A stretch of 64,000 nucleotides of DNA from Yersinia thracica. GTDB lineage: Bacteria > Pseudomonadota > Gammaproteobacteria > Enterobacterales > Enterobacteriaceae. The notes under the pieces were generated by a model, which was not told the origin of the DNA, did not search any database, and saw nothing but the letters and a program-made list of their open reading frames with translations. Positions within the stretch are counted from its first letter, which is position 1; every line of letters starts with the position of its first letter. Of the stretch, positions 18,393-27,223 are shown piece by piece. Made by a program: the position numbers and the translations under genes. Location of the stretch: assembly GCF_902170565.1 (NCBI RefSeq), contig NZ_CABHXX010000095.1:186001-250000 (forward strand), given 5' to 3'.

Positions 18393-19811
18393 GTGAGCAA
18401 ATTTATAAGACAAATGTCGGTAGGGATATTGGCGCTTTTGGTCATCGGAGGGGTGTTTTCTGTGTCGGCAGCACCTACGCCGCCGATTGAGGCCCGCAAC
18501 GATAAGTTCGCGCAGCAGCATGCGGATCAGTTCTCCTCTTGGTTGAAAACCAAAGAAAGTGGGCCGCGAGAAGATGCTTTGGCCGAAGATCCTAATCTGG
18601 TGATTCTGTGGGCGGGTTATCCTTTCGCCAAAGATTACAACAAACCGCGCGGGCATGCTTATGCCGTCACTGATGTGCGGGAAACCTTGCGTACCGCGGC
18701 CCCTAAAACTGCTGAAGACGGTCCATTGCCCATGGCATGTTGGAGCTGTAAAAGCCCGGATGTCGCCCGCTTAATCAATGAGCAGGGGGAAGAGGGCTAT
18801 TTCAAAGGAACATGGGCCAGAGGCGGCCCGGAAGTGGTCAATCAGTTGGGATGCGCCGATTGCCATGACACCGCCTCGGCCGATTTTGCGGCGGGCAAAC
18901 CCGCATTGGTGCTATCACGCCCCTATATTGATCGCGCGCTGCAATCTATCAACAAACCTTTCGAGCATGCCAGCCGTCTGGATCAACAGTCTATGGTGTG
19001 CAGCCAGTGCCATGTGGAATATCACTTCGCCGGTAAAGATAAAGCTGTGAAACTCCCTTGGGATCAAGGGACTGATGTGGATTCGATGGAGAAATATTAC
19101 GACAAAATTGCTTTCTCTGATTGGGTTCACCCGCTGTCAAAAGCCCCTCTGCTGAAAGCGCAACATCCTGAATACGAAACCTGGCGTGCAGGTATTCACG
19201 GTAAAAATAATGTCAGTTGCGTTGATTGCCATATGCCGACAATCCAAAATGCGGCGGGTAAAGTGTATACCGATCATCAAATCCGCAATCCCTTTGATAG
19301 CTTCGAAACCACCTGTGTTAACTGCCATACCCAAGATAAAAAAACCTTGCAAGATATTGTCGCTGAACGCAAAGCCAGCATTCAGGAGTTGAAACTGAAT
19401 GTTGAGAAACAGTTGGTTCATGCGCATTACGAGGCCAAAGCGGCCTGGGATGCCGGGGCGACTGAGCAAGAAATGCAGCCGATTTTGCAGGATATTCGCC
19501 ATGCGCAGTGGCGCTGGGATTACGCCATTGCCTCCCACGGTATTCATATGCATGCACCGGATGTGGGGCTGCGGGTCCTCGGCGGCGCGTTGAATAAAGC
19601 CGCCGACGCCCGCACCAAATTGGCTCGTTTACTGGCCACCAAGGGGATTAGCCACGAAATTCCACTGCCGGATATCTCCACCAAACTCAATGCGCAAAAA
19701 GCGCTGGGGATGGACATGGATAAGCTGAACAGTGAGAAACAGGAGTTTCTGCAACAAGTGGTGCCAGCCTGGGACGCAGAAGCCAAAAAAGCGGGCCGTT
19801 TGAGCCAGTAA
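18393..19811 (+). CDS. nrfA: Cytochrome c552 ammonia-forming nitrite reductase NrfA
   Basis: 472 residues with a GTG start at 18393 (GGAG eight bases upstream); an ATG at 18366 lacks a ribosome-binding site. A signal peptide (hydrophobic [17 protein letters not shown]) exports it to the periplasm. Haem motifs in order: CWSCK (the lysine-ligated active-site haem), CADCH, CSQCH, CVDCH, CVNCH, so five haems, the NrfA set. It reduces nitrite to ammonium by six electrons. The sequence is close to E. coli NrfA over its whole length ([29 protein letters not shown]). First gene of the nrf cluster. Confidence 0.97.
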   Translation: MSKFIRQMSVGILALLVIGGVFSVSAAPTPPIEARNDKFAQQHADQFSSWLKTKESGPREDALAEDPNLVILWAGYPFAKDYNKPRGHAYAVTDVRETLRTAAPKTAEDGPLPMACWSCKSPDVARLINEQGEEGYFKGTWARGGPEVVNQLGCADCHDTASADFAAGKPALVLSRPYIDRALQSINKPFEHASRLDQQSMVCSQCHVEYHFAGKDKAVKLPWDQGTDVDSMEKYYDKIAFSDWVHPLSKAPLLKAQHPEYETWRAGIHGKNNVSCVDCHMPTIQNAAGKVYTDHQIRNPFDSFETTCVNCHTQDKKTLQDIVAERKASIQELKLNVEKQLVHAHYEAKAAWDAGATEQEMQPILQDIRHAQWRWDYAIASHGIHMHAPDVGLRVLGGALNKAADARTKLARLLATKGISHEIPLPDISTKLNAQKALGMDMDKLNSEKQEFLQQVVPAWDAEAKKAGRLSQ

Positions 19812-19900
19812 AAGGCGTTCCGGTGGGGTAAAACACCTGCCGGAGCTATTCCAGAGACAAACTAGCCCCCACTTGGGGCTATAGCAAAGGTGGAATAACT

Positions 19901-20467
19901 ATGCGCGTTTTACCTTCATTCTGTTCAGCAGTGTTGCTGGTAGTGTTGGCTCTGTACACGCTGCCCACACTCGCCACAACATCGGCTGAACCGCCGAAAC
20001 CCGCCGACTCGCGCCATGTGGTGGAGCCGCAGCGCAACCCGGATGCAGCTTGTGTCCAATGCCATAAAGAACAAAAAGATGAGTTGCACGGCAAACATGC
20101 CACGGCCATCAACCCAAATACTCAACTGGCGGTAACGTGCACCAATTGCCATGGAAAAGCATCAATACTGCACCGAAATGGCGTCAAAGATGTGATGCGT
20201 TTTAATAGCGATATGTTGAATGCCGATAAGGCGATGTTCAGTGTGTCACAACAAAACAGTGTTTGTATGAGTTGTCATCAGCCGGAAAAATTACGCGAAG
20301 CATTCTGGCCACATGATGTGCATATGCTGAAACTTTCTTGTGTCAGTTGTCATCAGTTGCATCCCAAAACAGATCCAATGCATGGGCTGGATGATAAAGG
20401 GCGGGTCAAAATCTGTGTGGATTGCCATCGCCGTCAGCAGGAGTTGCTCCCTAAGGATGCGCCATGA
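19901..20467 (+). CDS. nrfB: Pentahaem cytochrome c NrfB
   Basis: 188 residues with a signal peptide (SAVLLVVLALYTLPTLA). Five CXXCH motifs: CVQCH, CTNCH, CMSCH, CVSCH and CVDCH. NrfB passes electrons to NrfA in the periplasm. ATG at 19901 follows AGGTGG. It starts 89 bp after nrfA and its stop overlaps the nrfC start by four bases (ATGA). Confidence 0.95.
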   Translation: MRVLPSFCSAVLLVVLALYTLPTLATTSAEPPKPADSRHVVEPQRNPDAACVQCHKEQKDELHGKHATAINPNTQLAVTCTNCHGKASILHRNGVKDVMRFNSDMLNADKAMFSVSQQNSVCMSCHQPEKLREAFWPHDVHMLKLSCVSCHQLHPKTDPMHGLDDKGRVKICVDCHRRQQELLPKDAP

Positions 20468-21135
20468 AGACCAATCGTCGTCACTTTATCGTCAGTATGG
20501 GGGCGCTGATTTTTATGACCGGCTCATCTGGGCGGCCATTGGCGCTGAGCGGCACGATTGATGGTGTTCGTTACGGTATGTTGCATGACGAAACCCACTG
20601 CATTGGCTGCACCGCCTGTATGGATGCTTGCCGTGAAGTCAATCAGGTGCCCGCCGGTGTTTCGCGCTTAAGTATTATCCGCAGTCAGCCGATTGGCGAA
20701 TTCCCGGCGGTGAAATATCAGTTTTACCGCCACTCTTGCCAGCATTGTGATAAAGCGCCGTGTGTCGATGTTTGCCCCACCGGAGCTTCTTATCGCGATA
20801 AGGCGACCGGAATTGTTGACGTCGATCCTGACCTTTGCGTCGGGTGCCAGTATTGCATCGCGGCCTGTCCGTATCGGGTTCGTTTTATTCATCCAGTGAC
20901 GAAAACCGCCGACAAATGCGATTTTTGCCGCAAAACTAATCTCAAGCAGGGCAAACAACCGGCTTGTGTCTTGTCGTGCCCAACTAAAGCACTGGTTTTT
21001 GGCAATTTGGATGATGCTAACAGTGAATTAGTGAAGCTGCTGCATCAGCGCAGGGTCTATCGCGCCAAGTTACATCTGGGAACACGACCGAAACTTTACC
21101 GTGTTCCTTTCCAGTATGGGGAGATAACCGGATGA
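20464..21135 (+). CDS. nrfC: Ferredoxin-type iron-sulfur protein NrfC
   Basis: 223 residues. An N-terminal twin-arginine-like stretch is not strict (TNRRHFIVSMG, with RR followed by HFI), fitting Tat export. Four cysteine clusters: CIGCTACMDAC, CQHCDKAPCVDVCP, CVGCQYCIAACP and CDFC...CVLSCP, typical of four [4Fe-4S] centres. It links NrfD to NrfB. Starts within nrfB's stop (ATGA) and ends on nrfD's start. Confidence 0.95.
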   Translation: MKTNRRHFIVSMGALIFMTGSSGRPLALSGTIDGVRYGMLHDETHCIGCTACMDACREVNQVPAGVSRLSIIRSQPIGEFPAVKYQFYRHSCQHCDKAPCVDVCPTGASYRDKATGIVDVDPDLCVGCQYCIAACPYRVRFIHPVTKTADKCDFCRKTNLKQGKQPACVLSCPTKALVFGNLDDANSELVKLLHQRRVYRAKLHLGTRPKLYRVPFQYGEITG

Positions 21136-22097
21136 GTCCTGCACTGAATACGCCCTTTCATTTTGAGTCATTAGTCTGGGACTGGCCGATTGCTATCTAT
21201 CTGTTTTTAATCGGGGTTTCAGCCGGCATGGTGGTAGTGAGCTTGCTGGTTAAGTGGCGCGTCTTGGGGGAGGATGCCGCGCAAAGTGGCTTGCTAAAAT
21301 CCACCGCGATTATTGCGCCACTGGCGGTTATCGCGGGTTTGCTTATTTTGATCCTGCACCTGACCCGGCCCTGGACTTTCTGGAAGCTGATGTTTTTCTA
21401 CAGCAGCAGCTCGGTGATGTCATTGGGCGTCATGTTATTTCAGATCTATATGCTGGTGTTATTGGTTTGGTTGGCGGTGATATTCCGCCGGGGAATAACG
21501 ACATTTTTACAGCCTTACCCTAAGTTGAGCTGGATTAGCGCGCTACTGAATAAACTGGCCCCAATTGAACGCAAGCTTGAGCCGTTAATGATGTTTCTGG
21601 CGGTCGCGTTAGGGGCTTATACCGGTTTTCTGTTATCCGCGTTAAAGAGCTACCCACTGTTGAATAACCCGGTATTGCCGGTGTTATTCCTGTTTTCGGG
21701 GGTGTCTTCCGGTATCGCCGCCATGGTGTTGTGCTCGGTAGTTTTTTTCAAAGAGCCGCTCCATAGCCCGGCATTGGCTTTTGTTCATCGATTGGAAAAA
21801 CCGGTGGTTTGGTTGGAGCTTTTTCTGCTGTTGGCTTTTTTTACCGGGCTATGGTTCGGCGGTGGACAGAAAGAAGTGGCGGTGACAGTTGCCCTCGGCG
21901 ACGGTTTCTGGGCGCTAATGTTCTGGTTCTGGGTGATAGGCTGCGGCATGGTGCTGCCATTGGCCCTAAACCGCTATTGCAGCCATAACCTGCGCCACCG
22001 AGTCTCATTCCTGCTCACCGTTTCCGGTTTAAGTTTGTTCGGCGTATTCGTTTTGCGTTTTTTCATTCTTTATGCCGGTCAGATGACCTTGGTCTGA
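21132..22097 (+). CDS. nrfD: NrfD polytopic quinol-oxidising membrane subunit
   Basis: 321 residues with about eight hydrophobic segments and no cofactor motifs, as expected for the NrfD/PsrC family. It oxidises menaquinol and passes electrons to NrfC. Opening WDWPIAIYLFLIGVSAGM is the family pattern. The ATG overlaps the nrfC stop. Confidence 0.95.
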   Translation: MSPALNTPFHFESLVWDWPIAIYLFLIGVSAGMVVVSLLVKWRVLGEDAAQSGLLKSTAIIAPLAVIAGLLILILHLTRPWTFWKLMFFYSSSSVMSLGVMLFQIYMLVLLVWLAVIFRRGITTFLQPYPKLSWISALLNKLAPIERKLEPLMMFLAVALGAYTGFLLSALKSYPLLNNPVLPVLFLFSGVSSGIAAMVLCSVVFFKEPLHSPALAFVHRLEKPVVWLELFLLLAFFTGLWFGGGQKEVAVTVALGDGFWALMFWFWVIGCGMVLPLALNRYCSHNLRHRVSFLLTVSGLSLFGVFVLRFFILYAGQMTLV

Positions 22098-22158
22098 TGA
22101 GAAATGGTGTGATGGAGAAATGGTCTGATGGATAAGATTGAGTGATGGATAAAATTCT

Positions 22159-24060
22159 ATGACAGGAGAATTTGGGCTGCTTTCACTGCTGGCGGCGGCG
22201 TCACTGGCGCTATTGCTCGGTTGTGTGCCCTTTATAGCTTTGTATGGGCGGCGAATGCCATTGCTTGTCTGGCTGCCGTCGCTCAGCTATGGCGTGACTT
22301 TATTGATTACATTGGCGATGTTGGCTCTGGGTTGGTGCTTTGTCACCGATGATTTTTCGGTGTTGTATGTTGCCCAGCACGCCAATAGTCAGCTGCCGCT
22401 GTTTTATAAAATTGCGGCAATCTGGGGCGGGCACGAAGGCTCCATGTTATTTCTGCTGTTTGCACTGGGCTTGTGGAGCAGCGCACTGACACTCTTTCGC
22501 CGCCATTTTCCGTTGCGATTTTTTGCCCGCTCATTGGGTGTGATGGGCTGGCTGCTGGTTGCCTTCAGCGTATTTATCCTCTTTTTCTCCAACCCCTTTG
22601 TGCGATTATTCCCCACCTTAGCGCAGGGGCGCGATTTGAACCCGATGCTGCAAGATCTCGCGCTGATATTTCACCCTCCGCTGCTGTATCTGGGTTATAG
22701 CGGTTTTGCTATCAGTTTTGCTTTTGCGGTCGCGACATTGCTTGAGGGCAAAAGTAGCCAAAATATAGCGCGCTACAGCCGCCCATGGGTGCTGGCGGCT
22801 TGGGGTTTATTGAGTATCGGGATTTTACTGGGCGCTTGGTGGGCATACAGTGAATTGGGCTGGGGAGGCTGGTGGTTCTGGGACCCGGTAGAAAATGCGT
22901 CATTATTACCCTGGCTGACCAGCACGGCATTATTGCATGTTTTGGCTATCAGTGAGCGGCGCGGTTTGTATCATCAATGGGGCATTTTGCTGTCATTGGT
23001 GACATTTCAACTCTGCTTGTTAGGGACATTTATCGTCCGCTCCGGCGTGTTGACCTCAGTTCATGCTTTTGCGGTTGATAGCGCCCGTGGCGGGGCTTTA
23101 TTGGCGCTATTCGGCATGGTGACATTGATTTCTTTGATGTTATTTGCACTGCGGGTGCGGGGTAATCATCGCACGGCTGATTTCGCGCTATTTTCTTTGG
23201 AAACCTTGCTGCTGGCGGCGCTAGTGTTACTCAGTATCGCGGCGGTCACAGTGTTGATTGGTACTTTATATCCTTTAATTTTCAGCGCATTAGGTTTGGG
23301 GTCACTCTCTGTTGGTGCGCCTTATTTTAACCAAACACTGACGCCTTTTGTGTTGCTGTTGTTATTGCTGATGGGGGCCGCGCCATTTGCTGATTGGCAG
23401 CAAAGCCGCAAAATCCCGCGCTGGCGTCTGGCGGTTCCTGCCTTATTGGCTATCTCGGGGGCGCTATTCAGTGCGGGCTGGTTTCAATCACATTCACATT
23501 CACAATGGCAGCCAGCCATGATACCGGGTGTCACACTGGCCCTGTGGGCATTATTTGCCCCGCTGTTTGCCGCCAGGATCCGCTGGCGCTCATGGTTGAT
23601 TCATGGCGGGGTAGCCATCAGCTTGCTGAGTATGCTGTTTGCTTCCTATCACTCGACGGAGCTGGGCAGCCGTATGTCCCCTGGTCGCGAAGCAACATTG
23701 GCGGGCTACCAACTGACTTATCAGCAAACTGAATTACTGGTCGGCCCGAATTATACCAGTGAGCGGGCGCATATCAGGGTGAGTCAGCATGGGCGACCCA
23801 TCACCACATTGTTACCTGAGCGGCGGCATTATACCGCGCGTGAAATGTTGATGATTGAGCCGGCGATAGCCAGTGGCCCCTTGGCCGATTTTTATGCCGT
23901 GTTAGGGGATAATCTGTCTGCCGGGGAGTATAGCGTGCGTTTATATCATAAGCCGATGGTCAGTTGGATTTGGGGCGGCGCAGTGATAATGGTGTTCGGC
24001 GGCGTGCTGACACTGTGGCGTAGATCCAAACCTGCCAGTGATATTGTGGAGGACAAATGA
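22159..24060 (+). CDS. nrfE: NrfE, CcmF-like haem lyase subunit
   Basis: 633 residues, multi-spanning, CcmF/NrfE family. The tryptophan-rich haem-binding motif WGGWWFWDPVENASLLPWL lies near residue 234, and the surrounding histidine-bearing loops are present (HEGSM, HPPLLYLGY). With NrfF and NrfG it attaches haem to the CWSCK site of NrfA, which the general Ccm system cannot do. It begins 61 bp after nrfD, the only real gap in the rest of the cluster. Confidence 0.95.
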   Translation: MTGEFGLLSLLAAASLALLLGCVPFIALYGRRMPLLVWLPSLSYGVTLLITLAMLALGWCFVTDDFSVLYVAQHANSQLPLFYKIAAIWGGHEGSMLFLLFALGLWSSALTLFRRHFPLRFFARSLGVMGWLLVAFSVFILFFSNPFVRLFPTLAQGRDLNPMLQDLALIFHPPLLYLGYSGFAISFAFAVATLLEGKSSQNIARYSRPWVLAAWGLLSIGILLGAWWAYSELGWGGWWFWDPVENASLLPWLTSTALLHVLAISERRGLYHQWGILLSLVTFQLCLLGTFIVRSGVLTSVHAFAVDSARGGALLALFGMVTLISLMLFALRVRGNHRTADFALFSLETLLLAALVLLSIAAVTVLIGTLYPLIFSALGLGSLSVGAPYFNQTLTPFVLLLLLLMGAAPFADWQQSRKIPRWRLAVPALLAISGALFSAGWFQSHSHSQWQPAMIPGVTLALWALFAPLFAARIRWRSWLIHGGVAISLLSMLFASYHSTELGSRMSPGREATLAGYQLTYQQTELLVGPNYTSERAHIRVSQHGRPITTLLPERRHYTAREMLMIEPAIASGPLADFYAVLGDNLSAGEYSVRLYHKPMVSWIWGGAVIMVFGGVLTLWRRSKPASDIVEDK

Positions 24061-24623
24061 AACAGCGGTGGCCTTGGTTGCTGGTCCCAGTGCTGGCCTT
24101 TTTCTTAGGATTGGTGCTCTACAGCGGCCTAAATCGTGACCCGCATCATATTGAGTTAGCAGAGAAAAACCGGCCAATCCCCGAATTTTCATTATCTGAA
24201 TTACAGCAACCAGAACAAAAAATAACGCGGAGCCAACTGCTGGGGAAAGTGACGGTGATTAATGTATGGGCCAGTTGGTGCGCCAGTTGCAAACAAGAGC
24301 TGGCGGTATTAGGCCAAATTGCTAACAGCTTAAAGAGTGCCAACAGCCTGAATAAAGTACAGTTTTACGGGTTGAATTACCGCGATGATCGCCAGGCGGC
24401 ATTGAATACACTCCACCGCTACAGTAATCCTTATCAAAAGAATCTTTATGACCCACAAGGGATTTTAGCGCTGGCGATGGGAGTGTATGGCACCCCCGAA
24501 ACCTGGCTGATTGATGCTAATGGTGTTATTCGCCAGCGCTATGCGGGTGAGATGACATTAGAAATATGGCAACAGCAGTTTATGCCATTACTGGCGCAAT
24601 GGGCTAAGGCGGAAACACCATGA
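24057..24623 (+). CDS. DsbE/CcmG-like thioredoxin-fold protein within the nrf cluster
   Basis: 188 residues: one N-terminal membrane anchor (WLLVPVLAFFLGLVLYSG) and a periplasmic thioredoxin domain with NVWASWCASCKQE (CxxC), GVYGTPETWLID (cis-proline) and a C-terminal helix. It should keep apocytochrome cysteines reduced before haem attachment. It overlaps nrfE (ATGA) and nrfF (ATGA), so it is an integral part of the operon. E. coli nrf has no such gene; a dedicated reductant for NrfA maturation is the natural reading. Some clusters call it nrfX, but I leave the symbol open. Confidence 0.9.
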   Translation: MKQRWPWLLVPVLAFFLGLVLYSGLNRDPHHIELAEKNRPIPEFSLSELQQPEQKITRSQLLGKVTVINVWASWCASCKQELAVLGQIANSLKSANSLNKVQFYGLNYRDDRQAALNTLHRYSNPYQKNLYDPQGILALAMGVYGTPETWLIDANGVIRQRYAGEMTLEIWQQQFMPLLAQWAKAETP

Positions 24624-25030
24624 AAACCCTGTTGCTGCTGTTATCACTGGTTTTCTCGCCATGGGTGTTGGCCGATTTGGTGGATACTTACCACTTTAGT
24701 TCGCCACAAAATCAACAACAAGCGCTAGCTCTGGCAAAAGAATTACGTTGCCCGCAATGTCAGAATCAAAACTTATTGGAATCAACATCACCCATCGCGC
24801 AGGACTTGCGCTTAGAAGTCTACCGCTTGGTGGAAGCGGGGCACAGTTCTCAGGAAATTATGGCCCTAATGACACAGCGCTATGGTGATTTTGTGCTTTA
24901 TCGGCCGCCGGTGCGCAGTGCCACACTGATACTGTGGTTTGGGCCGGGAGTGCTGCTGGCCTGTGTGTTAGGCGGGTTAGTGCTACGCATTCGAAATCGA
25001 GCGGCCTCAGGTTCGAGAGGGGGGCGCTGA
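24620..25030 (+). CDS. nrfF: NrfF, CcmH-like haem lyase subunit
   Basis: 136 residues with a signal peptide (LLLLLSLVFSPWVLA), the LRCPQCQNQNLLESTSPIA motif (CxxC redox pair of CcmH/NrfF), the RYGDFVLYRPP helix region and a C-terminal membrane segment. Interacts with NrfE and NrfG to act on the NrfA lysine-haem site. Overlaps the preceding gene (ATGA) and the next (TGATG). Confidence 0.94.
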   Translation: MKTLLLLLSLVFSPWVLADLVDTYHFSSPQNQQQALALAKELRCPQCQNQNLLESTSPIAQDLRLEVYRLVEAGHSSQEIMALMTQRYGDFVLYRPPVRSATLILWFGPGVLLACVLGGLVLRIRNRAASGSRGGR

Positions 25031-25689
25031 TGATATTGGCAATCGGGATGGCGATATTATTGCTCATGATTTTAAGCGGCATATGGTGGCCTTGGTCAAG
25101 GCAATATGGCCGTCTGAGTTGGTGCTGGCCGTTGGGGTTGAGCTTGTTGCTCCCGACACTTATTCTGTTGGGATATCAGCAACTAGGCCACTATGCCGCG
25201 GTGCAGCAGGAGGTTTTACGCCAGCAAGAAGCGACGCGATTGAACAATATGTTGGATAAGCAAAGCAGCGACCCAACATTATTTCTATTACAGCAGCGTA
25301 TCCGGCAGTCACCTGATAACAGCGAACTCTGGTTTAGTTTGGCTCAATATTATTTGTATCAGAATGAATTTGAGGACGCGCTGGTAGCATTGCAGCAGAC
25401 AGAACGTTTGCAGGGGGCGAGTGCTTCAATAGATGCTGCCCGAGCGACTCTGTTTTATTATCAGTCAGGGCAAAAAATGACTGAGGATGTGACCTATTGG
25501 CTACAGCAAGCACTGGCAAAAGACCCGCTGCAATATACCGCACTGATGTTGCAAGCCAATGATAACTTTATTCATGCCAAGTATGCGCAAGCTATTGTTA
25601 TCTGGCAGAAAATACTCGAAATCCCTCATCCTGATGTCGATCGCGCGATGATTATCCGAGCCATGACTTTAGCTCGGGCATTGCAGTAG
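25030..25689 (+). CDS. nrfG: NrfG, TPR-type haem lyase subunit
   Basis: 219 residues. Two N-terminal membrane segments (IGMAILLLMILSGIWW and a second around GLSLLLPTLILLG), then tetratricopeptide-like repeats: SELWFSLAQYYLYQNEFEDAL-type and ALLQANDNFIHAKYAQAIVIW-type helices (landmarks read from the sequence). NrfG binds the NrfA C-terminal region. The chosen start at 25030 overlaps the nrfF stop; upstream in-frame codons would only add read-through sequence. Last gene of the cluster; no plus-strand terminator follows. Confidence 0.92.
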   Translation: MILAIGMAILLLMILSGIWWPWSRQYGRLSWCWPLGLSLLLPTLILLGYQQLGHYAAVQQEVLRQQEATRLNNMLDKQSSDPTLFLLQQRIRQSPDNSELWFSLAQYYLYQNEFEDALVALQQTERLQGASASIDAARATLFYYQSGQKMTEDVTYWLQQALAKDPLQYTALMLQANDNFIHAKYAQAIVIWQKILEIPHPDVDRAMIIRAMTLARALQ

Positions 25690-25731
25690 AGTCGTCATCC
25701 AATAAAACTCTGTTGTAGCCAAATAATAGAC

Positions 25732-25799
25732 AAAAAAAACCCTTACCAATCTCATTTGGTAAGGGATGCCAATTCGGCCAACACCAGGGAAACATTATA
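25732..25799 (-). ncRNA. ArcZ-like Hfq-type small RNA
   Basis: On the minus strand the segment GTTTCCCTGGTGTTGG (25793-25778) reproduces the conserved ArcZ seed. It is followed by a small hairpin (GCC-GAATT-GGC) and a strong terminator hairpin (CCCTTACCAA with TTGGTAAGGG, 25740-25765) and eight Ts, the same order of parts as the processed 3' half of E. coli ArcZ. An AT-rich TATAAT directly precedes the seed: it may be a -10 box or an RNase E site, so the 5' end is uncertain (up to about 25815). The E. coli 5' half is not recognisable. E. coli arcZ lies near arcB, so this is a relocated or second copy. Confidence 0.7.
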
Positions 25800-25838
25800 A
25801 CCGGTTACTTATCATACGATTAATTTAGGTTACTCAAA

Positions 25839-25850
25839 TGACTTAAGTCA
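25839..25850. promoter_or_regulatory. TGACTTAAGTCA palindrome upstream of the ArcZ-like RNA
   Basis: A perfect 12 bp dyad about 46 bp upstream of the seed. On the minus strand it reads TTGAC-TTAA-GTCAT, which has the TGA-N6-TCA core of CRP/FNR-family sites. The rest of the interval to 26187 contains no gene that I can support; a 34-codon frame at about 25873 has no ribosome-binding site. Confidence 0.4.
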
Positions 25851-26187
25851 AGTTTATCAAAATTACATTAATATGTTTAATGTTTATATGTTTTTGAAGA
25901 ATATTTTTTTTACGCTCTTAGCGGCATTAATAGACTTGAAAGTAAGCGGCGGTTTAAATGCGCGACAGGCGACAAGATAAATCGTGAATTGTGACGATAA
26001 AATCGTCCGGGCAGGGCTGTCACACAGCAAAGATTTTTGCGGGTTTTGGCATCCAGATGCGCTATAGGTGCGGAGCAATAATCTTATTGGCATCTTTTTA
26101 GGAGAAAAGTGACATTAGACAGGACTTTTATACCAGAAATGGTTATAACGAAACAATGTTTCATTTCTTGTTCGAAAGGATGTTGAC

Positions 26188-27114
26188 GTGGACCGGAGTC
26201 CTCCGCTTTTTACCCATAAAAAATTTGTTTTTCTTGTCGCGACATTTTGTTGTCTTCTTTGGGGTAGTGCCTATCCGGCGATAAAGAATGGCTATGCGCT
26301 GTTTCATATTGCACCCGATGATATTCCGAGCAAGATGGTATTTGCGGGTTATCGTTTTTTATTGGCCGGAATAGTGTTGCTGCTTTTTGCTGTGGTCAGC
26401 GGCAAGGCGATTGGCCGCCTCAAGAAAAGCCAATATAAGCAAATTGCTCTATTGGGGCTAACACAGACAACCTTACAGTATGTGTTTTTCTATATTGGTC
26501 TGGCCTACACCACGGGGGTTAAAGGCTCTATCATGAATGCGACCGGCACATTTTTCAGTGTGCTATTAGCGCATTATATTTATAAAAATGACCGTCTGAC
26601 ATTCAATAAAATCATTGGATGCGCTTTAGGCTTTGCCGGTGTCATGGTGGTGAATTTTGGTTCCGATATAATGGACTTTAATTTCACCTTGATGGGCGAG
26701 GGTTGTGTGGTGTTGGCGGCTTTTATTCTGTCTGCTGCCAGTATTTATGGTAAACGGATTTCACAAACCATGGATACCACTGTGATGACGGGGTATCAGT
26801 TGGCGATCGGCGGGTTAGTATTAACGCTGGGCGGCTATCTCTTTGGCGGCTATTTAAGTGATTTTGGTTGGCAGGCATTATTGTTGCTGGGCTATTTGGT
26901 GCTGTTGTCTTCAGCTGCATTTGCGCTGTGGAGCTTATTGCTAAAATATAATCGAGTCGGCATGGTAGCGCCATTCAATTTCCTTATCCCCGTTTCTGGT
27001 GCGGTGTTGTCCGCCATTTTCCTGAACGAAAGTATTTTGGAATGGAAAAATGCCATTGCTCTGGTATTAGTCTGTGTGGGGATTGTTTTGGTTAATAAAA
27101 TTAAATCGGTATAG
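26188..27114 (+). CDS. EamA/DMT-family transporter
   Basis: 308 residues with about ten hydrophobic segments in two EamA repeats: residues 10-145 (LLWGSAYPAIKNGYALF) and 165-305 (the second half ending VLVCVGIVLVNKIKSV). Drug/metabolite exporters of this class move amino acids or small metabolites out of the cell; the substrate here is not deducible. GTG start at 26188 with AAAGGA upstream. It stands alone, divergent from the ArcZ-like RNA and convergent with the sensor gene that follows. Confidence 0.9.
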   Translation: MDRSPPLFTHKKFVFLVATFCCLLWGSAYPAIKNGYALFHIAPDDIPSKMVFAGYRFLLAGIVLLLFAVVSGKAIGRLKKSQYKQIALLGLTQTTLQYVFFYIGLAYTTGVKGSIMNATGTFFSVLLAHYIYKNDRLTFNKIIGCALGFAGVMVVNFGSDIMDFNFTLMGEGCVVLAAFILSAASIYGKRISQTMDTTVMTGYQLAIGGLVLTLGGYLFGGYLSDFGWQALLLLGYLVLLSSAAFALWSLLLKYNRVGMVAPFNFLIPVSGAVLSAIFLNESILEWKNAIALVLVCVGIVLVNKIKSV

Positions 27115-27223
27115 CAGAAAACTGTCAAAGATGATCAAAAGTTAATCATGTAAAATGTTCGCTGTAATGGATGATTACAGCGAATAAAAGTATGACTCTT
27201 CCCATCATGGCTAAGGGGATATG

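Noticed and set aside
25873-25980. 34-codon frame near the ArcZ-like RNA
   Set aside because: AT-rich, no ribosome-binding site, no recognisable pattern; more likely promoter DNA of the neighbours.
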